Assembly (NCBI GenBank): GCA_028701715.1
Contig: JAQVQF010000064.1
Coordinates: forward strand, 1 to 10,343
DNA from: Eubacteriales bacterium
Lineage (GTDB): Bacteria > Bacillota > Clostridia > Oscillospirales > CAG-382
Direction of reading: 5' to 3'
DNA: 10,343 nt
Made by a program: the position numbers and the translations under genes
Part shown: positions 1 through 4,393 of the stretch, piece by piece
Position numbering within the stretch: position 1 is the first letter of the stretch
Layout of the letters: each line of letters starts with the position of its first letter
Notes under the pieces: model-generated
The model's input: the letters and a program-made list of their open reading frames with translations, nothing else
Databases searched by the model: none
Told to the model about the DNA's origin: nothing

Positions 1-686
1 TTGCGCGCGGCTCCCGGGCTTCCTTCAGGTGGGTATATGGGATCACTGACAAACACCGTGACAAGCGGGGGCAGCTTTTTAAACAGCTTCCGCCTTCTGT
101 AAACAACCGTGACCGCCACGGCGGGAACCCCGAGACGTATGGGATAGGAAAAGGATTCCTCCGTAAAAGGTCTTATTCTGTTGTAAAACGGCCATATATG
201 GGCTTCCGGATAAATCATCAGCGTTTGCTTTTTATTAATGTAATGCCTGAGCGCCTTGAGAAACTTCCGCGCTCCTTCCGGGGTGTCGGGCAGCGCGACG
301 GCGCCCAGCATTTGAACAAGTCCGGATATATAGGGTATCGAAACTGAATCCGAAGCCGTAATTATCCTGCTTCTTTTGGGAAAAGAAACAAGCGTTGGTA
401 TGTATGAGTCGGCAATGCCGTTGGTATGGTTGGCGTACAGAAAGCACCCGGTTTTCAGCTTCCTGATTGCTTTGCTGTTTTTTACCTTCAAGCCGAAGGC
501 GAATATACAAAACATATACAAAAGCGGTGTGGCGACAAATCTGTATAAAAGAAATTCGGTGGTCTGCCATAACAGGTTGCGACGTATATATTTATAATCC
601 GGTCCCAGCTTTTTAGGCGTTATTTTATCCTTGCTAAAAGCGAAATCGTCGTTTAGCGCGTCGTCGTAATATATTGTCTTTTTCAT
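1..686 (-). CDS. PlsC-like 1-acylglycerol-3-phosphate acyltransferase family protein (3' end outside window)
   Basis: The minus-strand frame is open from an ATG at 686 to the window edge, giving 228 codons without the C-terminus. An acyltransferase core is visible. A hydrophobic stretch lies around residues 45-65. NHTNGIAD at 86-93 is the His/Asp block (His87, Asp93). YPEAHIWP at 159-166, followed by IRPFTEESF (171-179), matches the substrate-binding block that reads FPEGTR...RPF.xG in classical PlsC. In this family the enzymes move an acyl chain to lysophosphatidate or another lysolipid at the inner membrane face. The His-to-Asp distance is five intervening residues, not the four of the textbook HX4D motif; I recall the same spacing in clostridial relatives, so I read it as a subfamily trait. 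The exact acceptor cannot be read. It is transcribed divergently from the small gene at 1091, behind a good promoter at 749-777. Confidence 0.85.
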   Translation of the reverse strand, partial: MKKTIYYDDALNDDFAFSKDKITPKKLGPDYKYIRRNLLWQTTEFLLYRFVATPLLYMFCIFAFGLKVKNSKAIRKLKTGCFLYANHTNGIADSYIPTLVSFPKRSRIITASDSVSIPYISGLVQMLGAVALPDTPEGARKFLKALRHYINKKQTLMIYPEAHIWPFYNRIRPFTEESFSYPIRLGVPAVAVTVVYRRRKLFKKLPPLVTVFVSDPIYPPEGSPGAAR

Positions 687-748
687 TTTAACCGCAACAT
701 CCTATACCGTATAATATCCGCAAATTTAAATAAAAGCTATCATGCCGT

Positions 749-777
749 ATTATAACCTATTTTTAAATATATTGCAA
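749..777 (-). promoter_or_regulatory. Sigma-A type promoter for the PlsC-like gene
   Basis: Read on the minus strand: TTGCAA (777-772), a 17-nt spacer, and a perfect TATAAT (754-749). Transcription would start near 742, leaving a leader of about 55 nt before the ATG at 686. Confidence 0.75.
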
Positions 778-835
778 GTATATGAACAAATAACGTTATA
801 TATAAAATGTTTAATTTGCTTTATACATGATATAT

Positions 836-1063
836 ATCGACAAACAATATCGTAAAATTTTTAGAATATTTATATATAATTCGACATTTTTCAACACTCA
901 ATCATGACGAGGTATGTAAAAAACCCGTAAAAATACGCGAATTTGGTTTTTACCATGTCGAACGCTTTTACTTTACAATGCTTTTCTTATATGTTACGAT
1001 ACTTTTCGGATATTATATATAAATTATTAATTGTATAAGCGGCAGAAATTATAACTTTCGACA
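836..1063. promoter_or_regulatory. Cluster of Spo0A-like boxes (TGTCGAA / TTCGACA)
   Basis: The AT-rich stretch 687-1090 between the divergent genes carries three exact copies of the 0A box: TTCGACA at 880-886, TGTCGAA at 956-962 and TTCGACA at 1057-1063. There are also near matches: ATCGACA at 836-842 and TGACGAG at 905-911. TGTCGAA (TGNCGAA) is the known recognition element of the sporulation master regulator Spo0A in Bacilli and Clostridia. By base composition about 0.1 exact site would be expected in this length, so three is an excess. Control of the 83-aa gene, the acyltransferase gene or both by Spo0A is inferred from this. Apart from these sites and the two promoters I see nothing else in the 400-bp gap. 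Confidence 0.5.
972..1000 (+). promoter_or_regulatory. Candidate extended -10 promoter for the 83-aa gene
   Basis: TTTACA (972-977), a 17-nt spacer, and TACGAT (995-1000) preceded by TGT, which makes an extended -10 element. The 0A box at 956-962 lies just upstream of the -35, around -50 from the expected start near 1007, where Spo0A commonly activates. Another 0A box (1057-1063) would lie in the transcribed leader. Confidence 0.5.
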
Positions 1064-1090
1064 AAGTAATTTTAGACGGAGGCAATAAAA

Positions 1091-1342
1091 ATGAAAAGGA
1101 TCAGAAAAAATTATGTTTCGGGCTTGCAAATCGAATTCCGTTTTGAAAGATTTGATGGTGAGTACATAATTTCCGTGTTCTATGCCGGAAAAAGCGAAAC
1201 CGTATCTTTCCCCGATATCGAAGACGAGGTCAGCGCGACGGCGATGTTCGATCTCGTCGCAAACGGCAACGCACTTCCCGGTACGGTTAAGGACGTGCTT
1301 GAGGATTACTGCTTTCGTTTGACGATTCAAAATCATTTTTAG
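1091..1342 (+). CDS. Small DUF6514-like protein of unknown function (83 aa)
   Basis: An 83-aa soluble protein with no signal peptide or membrane segment. The start is set by a strong ribosome binding site, GGAGG at 1078-1082, 8 nt before the ATG. The N-terminal half alternates hydrophobic and charged residues, as in a beta-sheet (EFRFERFDGEYIISVFYAG). The C-terminal half is helical and ends in a segment like LVANGNALPGTVKDVLEDY. That ending, in which 'L..N.V.P.hl.DVvEDf' closes a small protein, is what I remember of DUF6514, a short Firmicutes family without known function; I cannot confirm it by search. The gene stands alone, preceded by Spo0A-like boxes and a plausible promoter, so a role linked to stationary phase or sporulation is possible but inferred. 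No clear terminator separates it from the tRNA promoter 10 bp downstream. Confidence 0.7.
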   Translation: MKRIRKNYVSGLQIEFRFERFDGEYIISVFYAGKSETVSFPDIEDEVSATAMFDLVANGNALPGTVKDVLEDYCFRLTIQNHF

Positions 1343-1351
1343 AATTATCTC

Positions 1352-1380
1352 TTGACAATAAATACTGCATATGATAGAAT
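1352..1380 (+). promoter_or_regulatory. Strong sigma-A promoter of the tRNA-Ser genes
   Basis: A perfect TTGACA (1352-1357), a 17-nt spacer, and TAGAAT (1375-1380). It starts 10 bp after the 83-aa gene ends and about 85 bp before tRNA-Ser(TGA), so transcription would begin near 1387. Confidence 0.85.
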
Positions 1381-1389
1381 AGCGTCTGT

Positions 1390-1421
1390 TGACATGATGT
1401 AATGAAAATCACATTGTGTCA
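1390..1421 (+). other. 11-bp hairpin at the 5' end of the pre-tRNA leader
   Basis: The arms TGACATGATGT (1390-1400) and ACATTGTGTCA (1411-1421) pair over all 11 positions, with two G-U wobbles, around a 10-nt loop. The hairpin starts only a few nucleotides after the predicted transcription start. It has no T-run, so it is not a terminator. It could protect or help process the pre-tRNA, or as DNA serve as an operator half-palindrome (nine of eleven DNA positions symmetrical). Confidence 0.5.
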
Positions 1422-1463
1422 GGATTTCAAGCCGCTTTCTTTTTTATTTTCAAAATGCGGTAC

Positions 1464-1552
1464 GGAGAGATGTCCGAGCGGTTTAAGGAGCTGGTCTTGA
1501 AAACCAGTGAGTCAGCAATGACCCGTGGGTTCGAATCCCACTCTCTCCGCCA
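1464..1552 (+). tRNA. tRNA-Ser(TGA)
   Basis: A complete class II tRNA. The acceptor stem GGAGAGA (1464-1470) pairs with TCTCTCC (1542-1548), followed by discriminator G and encoded CCA (1550-1552). The anticodon arm is CTGGT-CTTGAAA-ACCAG with anticodon TGA at 1498-1500, which reads UCA and other UCN serine codons. The long variable arm and the T-arm GTGGG-TTCGAAT-CCCAC are typical of tRNA-Ser. Confidence 0.97.
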
Positions 1553-1556
1553 AAAG

Positions 1557-1599
1557 CAACTTAATATTTCATATATAATTCACACACGCGGAAGTACTC
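1557..1599 (+). repeat. Direct repeat copy 1, with a 5' fragment of tRNA-Ser(GCT)
   Basis: These 43 bp recur at 1751-1793 with a single difference (T at 1572, G at 1766). The copy holds the whole sequence just upstream of tRNA-Ser(GCT), including its TATAAT (1574-1579), plus the first 12 nt of the tRNA (GCGGAAGTACTC, 1588-1599). The tRNA then breaks off into unrelated sequence, so this is a truncated tRNA 5' end. The similarity continues weakly leftwards into the AAAAGC/AAAAAC stretch. The repeat period is 194 bp. Confidence 0.9.
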
Positions 1600-1750
1600 G
1601 TATGACGAGTTGAGCGCCGCCGGGGGCGGATGAAGCGAAACGAGGAATGGCAAAAACAATGAGCTTTCCGAGTGAGCTGCGCGAACGACGGAAAGCGATT
1701 ATGTTTTTAGCCGGAGAAGAGGCGCAGCCGCATAAATTTTCCAACAAAAA
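1600..1750. other. Hairpin-rich 151-bp insert between the direct repeats
   Basis: A GC-richer segment inserted exactly where copy 1 leaves the tRNA sequence. It forms several perfect stems. ACTCGT/ACGAGT (1596-1610, loop ATG) uses the end of the repeat. CCGCC/GGCGG spans 1617-1629. GCTTTCCG/CGGAAAGC spans 1663-1696 with an 18-nt loop. It also shares the 10-mer GAAGAGGCGC (1716-1725) with the tRNA-Ser(GCT) D-loop/anticodon region (1801-1810). No convincing gene lies in it. It could be a small non-autonomous repeat element or the decayed remains of a recombination in the tRNA cluster; the sequence alone cannot decide. Confidence 0.55.
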
Positions 1751-1793
1751 CAACTTAATATTTCAGATATAATTCACACACGCGGAAGTACTC
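1751..1793 (+). repeat. Direct repeat copy 2, leading into the intact tRNA-Ser(GCT)
   Basis: The second copy of the 43-bp repeat is 42/43 identical to 1557-1599. It carries TATAAT at 1768-1773, 8 nt before the mature tRNA start, but no good -35, so the tRNA is probably read mainly from the upstream promoter at 1352. Confidence 0.9.
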
Positions 1794-1871
1794 AAGTGGT
1801 GAAGAGGCGCCCCTGCTAAGGGTGTAGGTCGGGTAACTGACGCGAGAGTTCAAATCTCTCCTTCCGCGCCA
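1782..1871 (+). tRNA. tRNA-Ser(GCT)
   Basis: A complete class II tRNA. The acceptor GCGGAAG (1782-1788) pairs with CTTCCGC (1861-1867), then discriminator G and encoded CCA (1869-1871). The anticodon stem CGCCC/GGGTG encloses CTGCTAA with anticodon GCT (1815-1817), reading AGC and AGU. The T-arm is GAGAG-TTCAAAT-CTCTC. Its 5' end is duplicated upstream (1588-1599) and its 3' end downstream in diverged form (2726-2753). Confidence 0.97.
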
Positions 1872-1876
1872 CGCAT

Positions 1877-1925
1877 AAACCCCTTAAAATTACTGAAAAC
1901 CCAGTATTTTTTAGGGGTTTTTGTT
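1877..1925 (+). terminator. Intrinsic terminator after the tRNA-Ser pair
   Basis: A long hairpin begins AAACCCCT (1877) and closes AGGGGTTT (1913-1920). Its tip is TACTG/CAGTA around a six-base loop. Of 19 arm positions 17 pair, with two T-T mismatches. A T-rich tail follows. It ends the transcript 5 bp after the CCA. Confidence 0.9.
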
Positions 1926-1956
1926 ATCCAATACATTCTGTTTCGAGCCAAAAATA

Positions 1957-1973
1957 TGTCGAATGTTGTCGAT
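1957..1973 (+). promoter_or_regulatory. Tandem Spo0A-like boxes 10 bp apart
   Basis: TGTCGAA (1957-1963) and TGTCGAT (1967-1973) lie in the same orientation with a 10-bp period, one helical turn. Tandem 0A boxes with this spacing are known to bind two Spo0A DNA-binding domains in the abrB promoter. They lie about 110 bp before the 184-aa gene. Downstream -10 candidates are TAAAAT (2006-2011) and TATGAT (2018-2023); no -35 with 17-nt spacing is convincing, which would fit an activator-dependent promoter. Confidence 0.5.
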
Positions 1974-2080
1974 TTTTATGAGTGGAATTATTTTGTCTTT
2001 TATGGTAAAATAGTAAATATGATACCGGTATTTATATAGTGCGATAACTTAAAAATTTTAATTAATGGGGGCAGATAAGT

Positions 2081-2635
2081 TTGAAGAAGAACTGTCTTTT
2101 TATGCTCTTGATAAACATCTACATAATTCAATTTTTACTGTTATATATTCTGTCGCCATTTTTACGATTTATAGAATTTACTAATATTCCTTTATCTTCA
2201 AGTAAATATTTGCTCATTGCTTTATTTTTATTGTCATTTGTATTTATTATTATAAATATCGTAACTGCATTTACGGGATTAAAACAAACAGACAGCAACA
2301 TAAAAAATAATATATTAGGCTTTATAATGAGATTAAAACTTGTATTTATACCTTTTTTTATTACTCATGCTTTTTATTTTCTCGTTATAATGGGCGGTAC
2401 AGCAAACCCGTTTCTGTACATTTTATGGTTTATTCTTCCCTTTTTGTTCTTATTTTACGCATATTTGATTTTATTTACTACTTCGTCTTATCTGATTGTA
2501 CAAATCATTAAAATGGGTAAAAGCGGCATGCTTACGAAGGGACAATGTGTTTTGCATATCATTATGCAGCTGTTATTCTTTGCCGATGTTATAGATTCTG
2601 TTTACTTATTTGTAAAATATAGAAAGCGCATCTGA
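2081..2635 (+). CDS. AT-rich polytopic membrane protein of unknown function (184 aa)
   Basis: Not recognised with confidence. The start is TTG at 2081, chosen because GGGGG (2067-2071) lies 9 nt upstream; the first in-frame ATG (2102) has no such site. The protein is very hydrophobic. Membrane segments fall near residues 5-28, 42-66, 85-106 and 110-143 (perhaps two in the last stretch), with a positively charged loop (QIIKMGKSGMLTKGQ). A final amphipathic or membrane helix ends in VKYRKRI. The C-terminal pattern (GQ..lHIIMQLLFFADVIDSVY) reminds me of small DUF membrane proteins such as DUF6652, but I cannot verify that. Base composition is roughly 30% GC by eye, clearly lower than the neighbouring genes. 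It lies between tRNA-Ser(GCT) and a second tRNA-Ser 3' end, a typical setting for acquired DNA. Tandem Spo0A-like boxes precede it. Confidence 0.75.
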   Translation: MKKNCLFMLLINIYIIQFLLLYILSPFLRFIEFTNIPLSSSKYLLIALFLLSFVFIIINIVTAFTGLKQTDSNIKNNILGFIMRLKLVFIPFFITHAFYFLVIMGGTANPFLYILWFILPFLFLFYAYLILFTTSSYLIVQIIKMGKSGMLTKGQCVLHIIMQLLFFADVIDSVYLFVKYRKRI

Positions 2636-2651
2636 GTATTAATAACAGGAT

Positions 2652-2719
2652 ACGGAATTTTCAGTTCCGTCATTCACTTATTATACCTTGCTTGGCATAT
2701 TATGTCAAGCGACATAATA
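2652..2719 (+). other. Hairpins after the 184-aa gene, including two alternative folds
   Basis: ACGGAA/TTCCGT (2652-2670, loop of seven) lies 17 nt after the stop codon but lacks a T-run. Then TATTATGTC/GACATAATA (2698-2719, loop AAGC) is a perfect 9-bp stem. Its left arm can instead pair upstream, as GCTTGgCATA with TATGtCAAGC (about 2690-2710, one mismatch). The two folds exclude each other. They may stabilise the mRNA end or mark a recombination joint next to the tRNA fragment. Confidence 0.4.
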
Positions 2720-2725
2720 ATTTAA

Positions 2726-2753
2726 GCGTGTTCAAATCACTCCTTCCGCGCTA
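2726..2753 (+). pseudogene. tRNA-Ser 3'-end fragment (duplicate of 1844-1871)
   Basis: These 28 nt match the T-arm and 3' acceptor strand of tRNA-Ser(GCT) at 24 positions, including TTCAAATC and CTCCTTCCGCGC. The T-stem differs (GCGTG/CACTC against GAGAG/CTCTC), with one compensated pair and one mismatch, and the end reads CTA rather than CCA. No 5' half precedes it. It could be an attachment-site copy left by integration into the tRNA 3' end, or the rear half of an older tRNA-Ser gene. Its own terminator follows at once, which favours a former tRNA gene. Confidence 0.75.
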
Positions 2754-2784
2754 AAAAACGTCTTGCTGTGCAAGGCGTCTTTTT
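2753..2784. terminator. Intrinsic terminator, probably bidirectional
   Basis: The stem ACGTCTTGC/GCAAGGCGT (2758-2778, loop TGT, one G-T pair) is flanked by six A and followed by CTTTTT. On the plus strand it ends the tRNA-fragment/184-aa gene transcript. Read from the other strand it gives ACGCCTTGC...GCAAGACGT plus a T-run, and so could stop purA transcription arriving from the right. Confidence 0.85.
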
Positions 2785-2971
2785 AAACTGAAATATCACA
2801 ATGTTCCCTGTCGTTTTACTTTTTACCGTTTAACGGAATAACTTTGTTAATATTTTGTAAACATATGCGGCAAGCCGCTCAATTACGCTTTATAAAACAT
2901 TTATTATATGAAGCATATAAAAAGTAAACGTAGAATTCGGAGGGCTTGCGTATTATAATAAATTAACAGCA
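2785..2971. other. AT-rich intergenic stretch beyond purA
   Basis: No gene is visible. It holds TAACGGAA (2831-2838) inside the palindrome CCGTTTAACGG, the octamer also found in the purA and LysR promoters. It also holds a short GCGG-CTTG-CCGC stem near 2868-2879 (minus-strand reading), just past the purA 3' end but without a T-run. A GGAGGG near 2940 is followed by no reading frame. Confidence 0.4.
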
Positions 2972-4267
2972 TTAAAGCGTGCTTCTGTAAATAATATCCT
3001 CACGTTTGGGACCGTTGGAAATCATCGTAACCGGCAGACGGAGCTTATCTTCAATAAATTTTACATAATTCCGCGCCTGAGTCGGCAGAGCGTCGAAGGT
3101 TTTTATGCCGCTTATGTCGCATTTCCAGCCCTCGAGCATTTCGCAGACAGGCTCCGCTTTAAAAAGCTTAGCGGTCACAGGGAAATCCGTTGTGATTTCG
3201 CCGTCTATCCTGTAGCCCGTGCATACGGGTATTTCATCGAGATATCCGAGGACATCCAGCAGCGACAGCGCAGCTTCGGTCGCTCCCTGCAGCCTGCAGC
3301 CGTAACGGCTCGCCACGGCGTCGAACCAACCCACGCGGCGGGGTCTTCCCGTTTTGGCGCCGTATTCGCCGCAGTCGCCGCCTCTGCTCCTCAATTCCTC
3401 CGCCGCGCCGCCGAACAGCTCCGTAACGAAGGGACCCGCGCCCACACAGCTGGAATAGGCCTTGACCACCGCGGTTATGTTTTTTATGGAATACGGCGGC
3501 AGCCCCGCGCCAACCGCTCCGTATCCGGCAAGCGGCGAAGAAGAGGTTGCAAAAGGATATATACCGTTGTCGGGGTCGCGCAGCGTGCCGAGCTGTCCCT
3601 CAAGCAGTATGCTTTTATCCTCGCTGTACGCGTTTTGCAAAAAAGCTGTCGTGTCACGGATAAAAGGCTTTATTTTATCCCTGCAGACCGTAAGATATTT
3701 ATAGACATATTCATAATTCAACGCTTCGTCATCGGTCGCTTCCCTGCCGTAGAGGGCTTCGGCATATGCCGATTTAAACTCGCAGACGCGTTTTAGCTTA
3801 TCTTTCAGTCCGTCGGCGTAAAGCTCCGATATCTGAAACCCCGTTTTAAGGCATTTGTCCGCATAAAACGGAGCTATTCCGGACCTTGTTGAGCCGAAGC
3901 TATCCTTTCCAAGACGCTTTTCCTCCAGCCTGTCGAATAATATATGATACGGCATCATTAGCTGCGCTCTTTCGGATATCATAATTTTAGGCTCGGGTAC
4001 GCTTTTGGCGGAAAGCGTTTCCAGCTCCTCGAAAAAGCTAATGGGATCAAACGCCACCCCCTGCGCTATTATATTCGTCACGTTTTGCCTGAAAACTCCG
4101 GAAGGCAGGATATGCAGCGCGAATTTCCCGTATTCGTTTATAACGGTATGCCCGGCGTTTGCCCCGCCCTGAAAACGCACCACTATATCCGCGTCACCCG
4201 CCAGACAATCCGTCAGCTTCCCCTTGCCCTCGTCTCCCCAATTGGCTCCCACTATCGCCCGTACCAT
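2972..4267 (-). CDS. purA: Adenylosuccinate synthetase, divergent clostridial type
   Basis: The enzyme joins IMP and aspartate using GTP, the first committed step from IMP to AMP; it is cytoplasmic. The ATG at 4267 is chosen because GGAGG (4279-4275) lies 7 nt upstream and MVRAIVGANWGDEGKGK is the usual N-terminus; an ATG 16 codons earlier has no support. The 431 aa match the family length. GDEGKGK (11-17, catalytic Asp12), GGANAGHT (34-41, catalytic His40), the TSS/AG loop, VKAYSS.VG.GPF.TEL, TGRPRR.GW and the C-terminal ISNGPKR are all present. Odd points: the usual GTTGKGIGPAYEDK reads GSTRSGIAPFYADK, ARRG becomes LKTG, and EGAQG becomes EGQLG, so several IMP-contact residues differ from E. 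coli PurA. The gene follows a LysR gene on the same strand after 126 bp, behind its own promoter. Confidence 0.95.
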   Translation of the reverse strand: MVRAIVGANWGDEGKGKLTDCLAGDADIVVRFQGGANAGHTVINEYGKFALHILPSGVFRQNVTNIIAQGVAFDPISFFEELETLSAKSVPEPKIMISERAQLMMPYHILFDRLEEKRLGKDSFGSTRSGIAPFYADKCLKTGFQISELYADGLKDKLKRVCEFKSAYAEALYGREATDDEALNYEYVYKYLTVCRDKIKPFIRDTTAFLQNAYSEDKSILLEGQLGTLRDPDNGIYPFATSSSPLAGYGAVGAGLPPYSIKNITAVVKAYSSCVGAGPFVTELFGGAAEELRSRGGDCGEYGAKTGRPRRVGWFDAVASRYGCRLQGATEAALSLLDVLGYLDEIPVCTGYRIDGEITTDFPVTAKLFKAEPVCEMLEGWKCDISGIKTFDALPTQARNYVKFIEDKLRLPVTMISNGPKREDIIYRSTL

Positions 4268-4331
4268 AATATTTCCTCCGTTATATTTTGTCGGCGTTCG
4301 CAATGCGACTATCAAACATCACCGCGGTTAT

Positions 4332-4360
4332 ATTATAACGGAAGCGTTATCATAAGTAAA
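4332..4360 (-). promoter_or_regulatory. purA promoter with 16-bp palindrome in the spacer
   Basis: Minus-strand TTTACT (4360-4355), a 17-nt spacer and a perfect TATAAT (4337-4332). Transcription should start near 4325, giving a leader of about 58 nt. ATAACG-GAAG-CGTTAT (4335-4350) is a perfect 6+6 palindrome covering the spacer and the edge of the -10, where a bound regulator would block or alter RNA polymerase. It contains TAACGGAA (4336-4343), also found in the LysR promoter. The leader is too short for a purine riboswitch. Confidence 0.75.
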
Positions 4361-4393
4361 ATATATATTTATTATATTATATATAATTTATAA

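Noticed and set aside
235..597. Open frames on both strands within 235-597
   Set aside because: They lie in other frames of the PlsC-like gene, whose frame alone gives recognisable acyltransferase motifs.
1049..1336. 95-codon minus-strand frame opposite the 83-aa gene
   Set aside because: No ribosome binding site; the plus-strand frame has GGAGG at ideal distance and a promoter.
1368..1376. CATATGATA as a sigma-K -10 element
   Set aside because: No matching AC element at the proper distance, and the same bases are part of an almost perfect sigma-A promoter.
1416..1613. Plus-strand open frame of 65 codons
   Set aside because: It runs straight through tRNA-Ser(TGA) and into the direct repeat; the 'protein' is translated tRNA with no ribosome binding site.
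1647..1772. 41-codon frame inside the 151-bp insert (MAKTMSFPSELRE...)
   Set aside because: AGGA touches the ATG with no spacing, the frame ends in the repeat, and the GC-rich hairpins explain the codon content. Not supported as a gene without conservation.
1872..2725. Insertion sequence or MITE between the tRNA 3' ends
   Set aside because: No transposase and no terminal inverted repeats; the flanking repeat is tRNA sequence, which points to site-specific or tRNA recombination instead.
2972..4267. purA as a PurZ-type enzyme of the Z-DNA (diaminopurine) pathway
   Set aside because: PurZ lacks the catalytic Asp of the WGDEGKGK loop; here GDEGKGK and the His of NAGHT are intact, and no phage genes are near.
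4268..4331. Purine riboswitch in the purA leader
   Set aside because: The leader is only about 58 nt from the predicted start and contains no aptamer-like three-way junction or terminator.
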